A DNA stretch of 64,000 nucleotides from NCBI GenBank assembly GCA_029448655.1, contig JACCLO010000011.1, positions 496,001 to 560,000 on the forward strand. Reading direction: 5' to 3'. The translations under genes were made by a program, and so were the position numbers. Shown here one piece after another: positions 57,265 to 64,000 of this stretch. The first letter of the stretch is position 1; each line of letters starts with the position of its first letter. Source of the stretch: Wolfiporia cocos (lineage: Eukaryota > Basidiomycota > Agaricomycetes > Polyporales > Phaeolaceae). The notes under the pieces are model-generated. The model was not told where the DNA came from, ran no database searches, and was given only the letters and a program-made list of their open reading frames with translations.

Positions 57265-57961
57265 TTTTGCTGTCACAGTAGATTAATCTGCCACAGCTAG
57301 CAGATAAATCTGCATGCAGACCTAGCTCGCAACTGCCATTTCTTAAGTGAAGGGCAGTTGGCAGATTAAGATAGTTGACTGAAACTCTACATATGAGCAA
57401 GCACAAAATGTGTTACTGCCTCTTGGAGAACAATATTCTTCCGTAATGCAGCTATGATCCCTCCATTTTTCGTATTCAGTCATGACCCCCGGTGTGACTT
57501 CTTTGATCATTCAAGAAACAGGAACGGACGCGTTGTGTGACACCTAGACCACTCAATCTAGAAACGTCAACCTAGGCAGAAGCGGTACACTTGCGGGTGG
57601 TGTGGTGTCAGATCTCAGTATCAGCATATCTTGCATGTGAGAGTGCGGAGGATATACCTTCTGTCTGTATAACCAGGAGGGTTGAAGTTCAGGATGTGAT
57701 TGCATCATCGAGGGTGCACATGTGTGCAGACCTAATACATATTCAGCGATGCACGAGTCATGCGCAACCGGTGAACTACTGAATGGTTTGTTGCTGATAC
57801 AATGGTGACGAACCTCAGCACTATCTGTCTCATTAAAAAGGCTTGTGGGAACACCCTCGTGTGAGCTGTAATTGCATCGATATGCACAATAGACACAATG
57901 GACAGCAACATAGCGTGCACTTTGCTGAAGATATCACAGACGGCACGCCACTATCACGTGC

Positions 57962-58100
57962 TGTTGTGAGAACCCAATAACGATGCTCAGCCGTAATGCA
58001 ATAACCATTGTGCCAAAGGGGCAGGATGCCAACTCTGTTGGCATCTGTGGGTCTCAGTACTTAAGCTATTACGACACATGGTCATGACGTGCTCGTGACA
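57962..58100 (+). repeat. Dispersed repeat N, copy 2 (139 bp)
   Basis: TGTTGTGAGAACCC...GCTCGTGACA. Homology with copy 3 extends about 13 bp further left (ctatcacg). No target duplication seen. Confidence 0.65.
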
Positions 58101-58342
58101 GCCACATACTTTGACCCTCTAGCATATCTGTGCTGGAGCTGTCAAGGTCTGTCTTCAACGCCAATGCTTACCAGCAGCTCGCGGCACGCAAGGCCCATCC
58201 ACAGCCGAGGGGGTCTACCCCGTCTTGATTGCATGTGCACGCATCAGTGGCATCTTGTTGTGCAAGCATGCCATACCGCAATCTCTGCTTGGCACATATG
58301 CCAGTCACATGCGAACACTGCTCATGATCAACTATCACGCGC

Positions 58343-58481
58343 TGTCATGAGAACCCAATAACGATGCTCAGCTGTAATGCAATAACCATTGTGCCAAAAG
58401 GGCTGAATGCCAACTCTGTTGGCATCTGTGGGTCTCAGTACTTAAGCTATTATGGCACATGGTCATGATGTGCTCGTGACA
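58343..58481 (+). repeat. Dispersed repeat N, copy 3 (139 bp)
   Basis: TGTCATGAGAACCC...GCTCGTGACA; termini are inverse-complementary (TGTCATGAG / CTCGTGACA). Confidence 0.65.
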
Positions 58482-59211
58482 TCAACGGCCGCGCTCGATG
58501 CATCCGCACAGGCGTACACTAGTCTCTGCTTCAAGTGCTTGTCTGCCAACACCTGTCCAGTGCACTAGTACTATCAGATCACCAGTGTTGCAAAAAAAAA
58601 TTGAGCAATCACCGGGCCTACAACATTGAAGTTTGGTAGAATGGTAGAATTCTCTACTGGGCTTCTCAAGCCAATAATTTCTGCATGAAGAGTGCGAGCT
58701 CTACAGAGATGCCGGATATCGTCGGCACAAATTGGTCACATATCAACAGAGTTGCAAGTGTCACATTGGAACACGTCAACATATTCAAAGTCCGCCTGCC
58801 ACACAGGTGAGGCGACAGGCTTTGAGCGGAGCTCTAATTCTCTCGCGCGGCAGCTGAAATTGTCACACTTCTCCATGCCCAAAGTTGCAACACTGTCTTT
58901 CAAAGGGACACATTGAGAGGCAGGAAAATCAGGTGTGTAGACATGATGCATTTGTGGATGTGAACATATTTTCACACACTAGTATCCGTCTCTAGTCAAA
59001 AGTGCTCACTAGATCTCCTTATCAATGGCAAGAGATGTCATGGTATTGACACTCCTCTGGCCATAGTTTCTCTACAATCCATGTTCTCCCAAACTCAAGT
59101 CATTAGAATGATTCTTAAGAGATGCTGTTACATGATCCTGATTCTTCTCTGATTTTCTGGATGGGCATTGAAGGAGCTAGGACAATGTTGTAAAAATCGA
59201 GGTTTTGCAAC

Positions 59212-59545
59212 TCCCCCATCAGCAAAGTGCAAGACGGTATATCTACTTGTATCTATGTAGATATACCTAGCAGGTCCTACAACTGTAGCCAGACAGGTAT
59301 ACTCATGTATAGCCCCCTTATAGTGGCAGGTCCATGCAATAGCAAGCGTCTAAGGGACGGTCTCTTGCAAGGACCTCACCTGAGGCCCTTGCTATTGTGA
59401 GGAGCAAACAATAGTGGTTGCCTGGGCAGATGGCAGTGTGGGTTCCAGGAGTCCAGCTCTTATAGTATATTGTATTCACACAGTGCAGTGCCAATGAAAG
59501 CTCAATTTTGTTCGTAATATGCATGTGTACAATCACATAAGTAGA
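59212..59545 (+). repeat. Dispersed repeat L, copy 2
   Basis: Copy of 17040-17395, more transition-mutated. Confidence 0.6.
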
Positions 59546-60146
59546 GCCATCTACTGACAGAAGGAAGGGGCTATGAAATATCTACTACAGAACAGTAGTC
59601 AGTGACCTCTGCCCCTGCCCATGGCACATATGGCGGTGTCCTATAAGTATCAGTATGAATGCCACCCATAGGTACAGTTGGAGCACCATGTACTGCCACC
59701 ACTGAGAGCATGTCCTGCATGCAATGCTCACTGTTACTACACACACTACGTCAGTGATGAGTCACCACAAGCAGAAAGTAACAAAGGAACAAAGGAACGA
59801 GGGAGGGATGCACATGATCATGGTCACAACATCTGCCACGAAGGATGGGGGGAAGGGGCCCATCCACCATACATGCTTCATGTTTGTGATGGATGCAGGT
59901 GCATGAGACACAAATATGATGATGTATGAGTCGGTCATGTTGCCTGTGTGCAGCCTGCCATGGCCAAGTGAGTGAGGTGAGCTAGGTGTGAGGAAGAGGG
60001 GAGGCATGGCTCACCATTGTGTGTGCAAGAACACCATGCCCACCCACTCAGATGGTGCAGCAACATCCTCTTCACAGACTGCCTGTGTGTCCGTGTTGTA
60101 GGGTGGGTACACATGGAGGATGTGTGTGGCAGGTAGTACCATAACA
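59546..60146. other. No gene recognised
   Basis: Open frames are His-rich or low in complexity and carry no domain. Confidence 0.4.
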
Positions 60147-60151
60147 GTTAA

Positions 60152-61228
60152 TGTCACAAGCCAATTTTGAACCTTTAAGCACATTACCTTTTCCAATCAT
60201 CAAGAGCACCCCCAAAGCTGGAACCCGATGCCTCAGCTAGATCCAAGCCCTACATACAAACCATCCTGGGCATTAGCCATCAGCACTACCAGCCATGCCT
60301 AAGAACCCTAGTCCCAGTCCATACAGTCCAGAGCCCAGTCACGAAGCCATACGAGCACAACCTGAGCACCATGAACCAGGCAACACACCCAACCCAGCCA
60401 AGTCACCTGCTGCCAGACACCCCATCACTCACCAGCTCACCGTCCTGTCTTAACTCGATGAACCCAACATGGCGACCAAAGACTCCCAGCTAGGACTACC
60501 AATACACTTCCACCCAACCAACCAACCCTTACACCTCCCATCCCCATGAACCACAGCCATTACGGGCTACACGGTCCTTACTGACCAACGGACTACACGC
60601 CATTACTGGCACAGACTATGTACACTACGATCCATAGCCTATGGATGGCCTTAAACTCCACAGCACCCTAGCCTACAAGGAACACCAGCCACGGGCAGTA
60701 CCCACGACACCACCGATTGCACCCGATCATGCTCAATCGCCCTACATCACCCAAGGCCATTACTGGCCAGTCCTTGATCACTAGCTACATCACTGATCAC
60801 GGACTGCTAACTCCGCCATCACTGGCATCAGTCCCAATCACACTAGGAACCCCAATCAATGGACTTTACAAACCACCATTACCAGCAACCCCCCGATCGA
60901 CAAGAATCACTGATCGCGCCTGACAGATTGGTAGCCCATCTGATCCAGGCTGTACCCGCTACGTCGCCATGGACATACATCACAGATGCTCCCACACTCC
61001 GATACCATACCAGCCCCGTAGCTAGGCCAATCAGCTTGCACCAGCACCCTTACTGGCCGCTTGGCATAATATGTACAAATAGTGTAGAGTCTATATATTG
61101 GGCTGACAGTCTTGAGCAAACCTCAGACTTGTCTTGGCCTCTTTAGCCTTAGATGCCCTGGACCAGGAAGGTGCCTTTGTGTGAGCCCCCTTCCCCCAGG
61201 TGTGTGTCTTAGGTTGTAGCATGTGTCA
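60152..61228 (+). repeat. Solo LTR, family B (1077 bp)
   Basis: TGTCACAAGCC...GCATGTGTCA. Flanks gttaa and gttgg differ by two G-to-A-type changes from a 5-bp duplication. TATATATTGGG near 61091 lies about 33 nt before AGACTTGTCTTGG. Confidence 0.8.
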
Positions 61229-63850
61229 GTTGGCAAGACTATGTGCTCAAGGGAATCCCAATGTGTTGATCATGCAGGACGGTGGACAGCCACTGTATAT
61301 GCAGCATGAACGTGGTGGATGGGATGCAGTGCACCTGCCTGCAAGTCATAGAGCACACACCATGTGCTGCAGTGTGCATCCCAGTCCCATAGTGCCACAT
61401 GCTGCTTCTTGTTCAGTGGGACACATGTAAGCAGACAAGCTGGAGCACACCTGCTAGAAGGAGAGAGAGCAGTGGGTGGGTTAGAAATGTGCAGGTGACA
61501 GCCTGCACTTGAGGTGTCAAGAGGATGATATGGGTTGAAGAGAAGAAGAGAAATTCACCAAGAGGCCAGGTTTTATGGAACTTGACAAGATTCGAGAGCT
61601 GACCGAAAGCATGACAGGTTATGAAGTATGATGAAAGCAAAGTGCAGGTGTTGCCTGATCAAGTAAGGGACTTACTAAATCGGATGGGGCCACATCATGA
61701 TTACACTGTGCCCAGATGTCACCTGCTCCACATGAAGGTCATCACCACCACACCGGTTATGCCCCAAGGCCAGCTGCACCACACGTGCACTATTTCCACA
61801 TTTACTTATGTGCTGAACAGAATTGCAGACTAGTATATAATGTGAGCTCGCAGTATTGCATGTAGACTGTTTGTATACTCTCAATGTAAGGTAATTGTCG
61901 ACACCCCCCTTTCTTCAATGTATTTGATCCTGATGGTAGCTGTAACTGGCCTTGTAGTTTATATACATATAAATAAGTAGAAGTGTACGTCTTGATCCTG
62001 CCAATAGGAATCCTGTCCTAATTTATCCTGGTATTAATATTTCCGCCCTTATTAATTCTGCAATTAACATTTCCGTCCTGTTTGATCCTGCAGTTAATAT
62101 GTCTGTCCTCTTTGACCCTGCAATCAATATACCGGTCCTCGTTAATCATTTGCTGTCGGTGTCGTTCTTGCACGTTCCGTAGAATACTCTGTGCATAATA
62201 TCTGCCCATATCTATGTATATCTACTGAACTAGTATTTACAATAGTTAACGGACTATATATGAGACCTCGCGTTTTGCCGATGCCTCATCTGATAGTACA
62301 GTGTCGAGAAAGAGCGGGCCTAGTGCGGATGGGGGCGCGGATTAGAGAGAGACAAGTATGTCATGAGAGGTAAGCTCGCAGGCGGATAGCGTGAGGGAGG
62401 TGAGAATAGTGATCATTGGCGTTCGCCTTCGGTACTGTATGCAGTGTATTGGAAAGGAGGATTTGCAATATAGAGAAACGCGCCTCTGCGCTGAAGTTTC
62501 CTGTAGCATCTTTGTGTTAGCCCTCATTGCAGTTTAACTTCGACACAGGGCTCGATCTTTGTCACAGCGTCCGAGCCGACGGAAATCAGAAATCGTAGGT
62601 TCGATTGCGACATTGCCTGTCAGTGGTTGCGACATGACCGCGCGCTCCTGCTTGCCTTCCTCCTAGCCGTAGGTGATTCCGTCCAGAGTCGCGATGAGCT
62701 GCGCAATTCCCCGCTTCTCTGCTTTCCCTCCCGGCCTATCTTCTCTGTGCTGCGGAGAGCGCGTCTACTTCATCAAGCACGAATATATATGGGCTGTGCG
62801 TGCACCTCGGCGAGTACATTACGCAGCTTTGCTTCAGTTAAACCGGAAATAGCTCGGACCGTCCGTGGAAAGCGTGGCAGAGCACTGCGAGGAGCCCATC
62901 AACCTGCAGTAATAGTTCCCGCCCGAGACGATTTGGAAGAAGACGACGCGCAACTCAGCAAACAAACATCTCGTCATCCTGGTTGCTCGCGAGCGCTCGA
63001 TATGCGCTTTCTCCTATTGGCAGGAGGCATAAGGTTAGAGCTACAGCTGATAGCACAATGATGGGACGCACATTGTCACTACAGGTGGAGTTGTGCCCCC
63101 CCCCTCCCCCTCCCCCTCCCCCAGGTGATTCAGACCATATCACAATAGGGCATTTTGCTGAATATCCGATTCGTTACGGAATCCATAATTGCACTGATAT
63201 TGCAGATTTGTCTCTTCACTAGGGTTCGCACGCACAACATTCCAGCAGTCCGACTCCAAATGTTGTGTAATTCAGGGTGCATGATGATACTTCTATCCTC
63301 CTTCCAAGAGTGTCTCGCCACGGCAATAGCTCGCGAAGGTGGAGTTTCGAGCGCCTCTAATAGTGGGGCGACTAGTGGGACGATTCGTGGACATCGCCAT
63401 GCTCGAATCCACATGGTTGCCTTGACGATTGCCGTCACACTTGAATGTTTGGGGGAAAAGGCTGGCCTACATGAACAAAGGACAGGAATGCGCACATCTG
63501 GGTAGAACACATACAGGCGAGGACAGTGCATTGTTGAGATATGTATAGTCTGTAGCAAATTCGAAGGACAGTTGAGCGAGATGAGTGCACATACCGAGCG
63601 CATGTGCGACGGGTGTCCAAAAACGCGCCGTGCCAGCGTCAAACACGCGCTGCGGTGTGCTGTCTGCAGTATGAGTCAGAACCCGGCACTGTCTGAGCCA
63701 CGGTCCACTGCTGTAAACGAGCAAGGAGGTTTGGTTTCCTTTTACGAACTAATCGCTCGACCCGCAAACATTCAAGCCCCAGCCGACTAGATCTTCTCTA
63801 ATGACAGACTGCGAGTTTGCTGTAGACCTTCTCCCAGCTCTATACATATG
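61229..63850. other. Mostly anonymous DNA; no gene recognised
   Basis: The plus frame at 62627-63061 and the minus frame at 63130-63642 have no recognisable domain. A CT-rich tract lies at 63093-63122. Confidence 0.4.
62005..62147. repeat. Tandem repeat, about 30-bp unit, four to five copies
   Basis: Units of the form tttgatcctgcagttaatatgtctgtcctc. Confidence 0.8.
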
Positions 63851-64000
63851 TCATACAGTCTTCTCGAACAATATAAGACACTTTTGGCCTATAGGACGAG
63901 AGGCGATGATCTGATCGTCCTGCTCCATCGACGCCGTCATCTCTCCGGCGACGCGTGTCCGGCAGTTCGAGTAGACTTCTCTGAGCAGCATCTTCATCTC
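63851..64000 (-). CDS. Cytochrome P450 3, last exon (partial, paralogue of P450 gene 1)
   Basis: Minus strand from the window edge: EMKMLLREVYSNCRTRVAGE, MTASMEQDDQII, then RPIGQKCLILFEKTV and TGA at 63853-63851. It aligns throughout with the last exon of P450 gene 1 (EMKMLLKEVYSTCRTHISPD ... FEKVI). The rest, including the haem loop, lies outside the window. The two paralogues share orientation and are about 38 kb apart because of inserted transposons. Confidence 0.85.
   Translation of the reverse strand, partial: EMKMLLREVYSNCRTRVAGEMTASMEQDDQIIASRPIGQKCLILFEKTV

Larger units (their letters stand above)
56673..57389. mobile_element. tRNA-armed foldback element, copy F2 (717 bp)
   Basis: Full-length inverted copy of F1: starts GAGGGACTTCAGTCAATTATC and ends GACTGAAACTCTA. 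Flanking 8-mers agtatgag and catatgag agree at six positions. tRNA-like blocks at 56799-56886 (minus) and 57177-57264 (plus) face outwards. Confidence 0.8.
57398..59211. other. No gene recognised; two copies of repeat N
   Basis: Only short featureless frames. Repeat N copies at 57962-58100 and 58343-58481 are described separately. Confidence 0.4.

Noticed and set aside
30930..58481. Repeat N copies as LTRs of a tiny element
   Set aside because: TG...CA ends exist but flanking 5-mers do not match and homology extends beyond the left end.
1..64000. CRISPR arrays, operons, rRNA genes
   Set aside because: No regularly spaced repeats with unique spacers, no rRNA motifs, and intron-bearing genes show a eukaryotic genome.

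Overview
The window looks like a transposon-dense accessory region of a basidiomycete (probably agaricomycete) fungus. Reasons: two cytochrome P450 genes cut by many roughly 50-bp GT-AG introns, Ty3/Gypsy chromodomain elements that carry the hallmarks of fungal self-priming retrotransposons, and degraded hAT and other DDE transposases. Only two intact-looking host genes were found: a P450 on the minus strand (24752-26424) and a P450 on the plus strand (53173-55493). The last exon of a third P450, a paralogue of the first, starts at the right edge (63851-64000). A DUF1212/threonine-serine-exporter-like pseudogene lies at about 17.4-19.1 kb.

Layout. 1-914: 5' end of a minus-strand LTR element (LTR, self-priming site, start of a Gag-like frame) running off the left edge. 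2.7-15.95 kb: one decayed hAT transposase gene on the minus strand, torn into pieces by a solo LTR (2954-3314), a second solo LTR (3941-4648), a small non-autonomous LTR element (4721-7117) and a full Ty3/Gypsy element (7388-15497), each with a 5-bp target duplication. 16-24 kb: a foldback element with two outward-facing tRNA-like arms, hAT-type MITEs with 8-bp duplications, tandem repeats and solo LTRs. 24.7-26.4 kb: P450 gene 1. 27.4-36.9 kb: hAT fragment, a second tRNA-armed foldback element, DDE transposase remnants, solo LTRs. 36.95-52.72 kb: a probable third tRNA-armed element, inflated by insertions; inside it a 1.07-kb solo LTR contains a second full Gypsy element (42311-51677), itself carrying two solo LTRs. 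53.2-55.5 kb: P450 gene 2. 55.8-61.2 kb: MITE, tRNA-armed element, solo LTR. 61.2-64 kb: mostly anonymous, then the partial P450.

The two full Gypsy elements encode Gag-Pol with reverse transcriptase, RNase H, DD35E integrase and chromodomain. Both also carry a dUTPase, in different places: between Gag and protease in one, after the chromodomain in the other. In four unrelated LTR families the first 11 nt after the predicted transcription start (about 32 nt past a TATA box) are exactly complementary to the 11 nt next to the 5' LTR, the signature of Tf1/sushi-type self-primed reverse transcription. Premature stops in both elements are all explicable as C-to-T or G-to-A changes.

All coordinates and motifs were read by eye; exon borders may be off by a base or two, and family names are by motif recognition without any database search.
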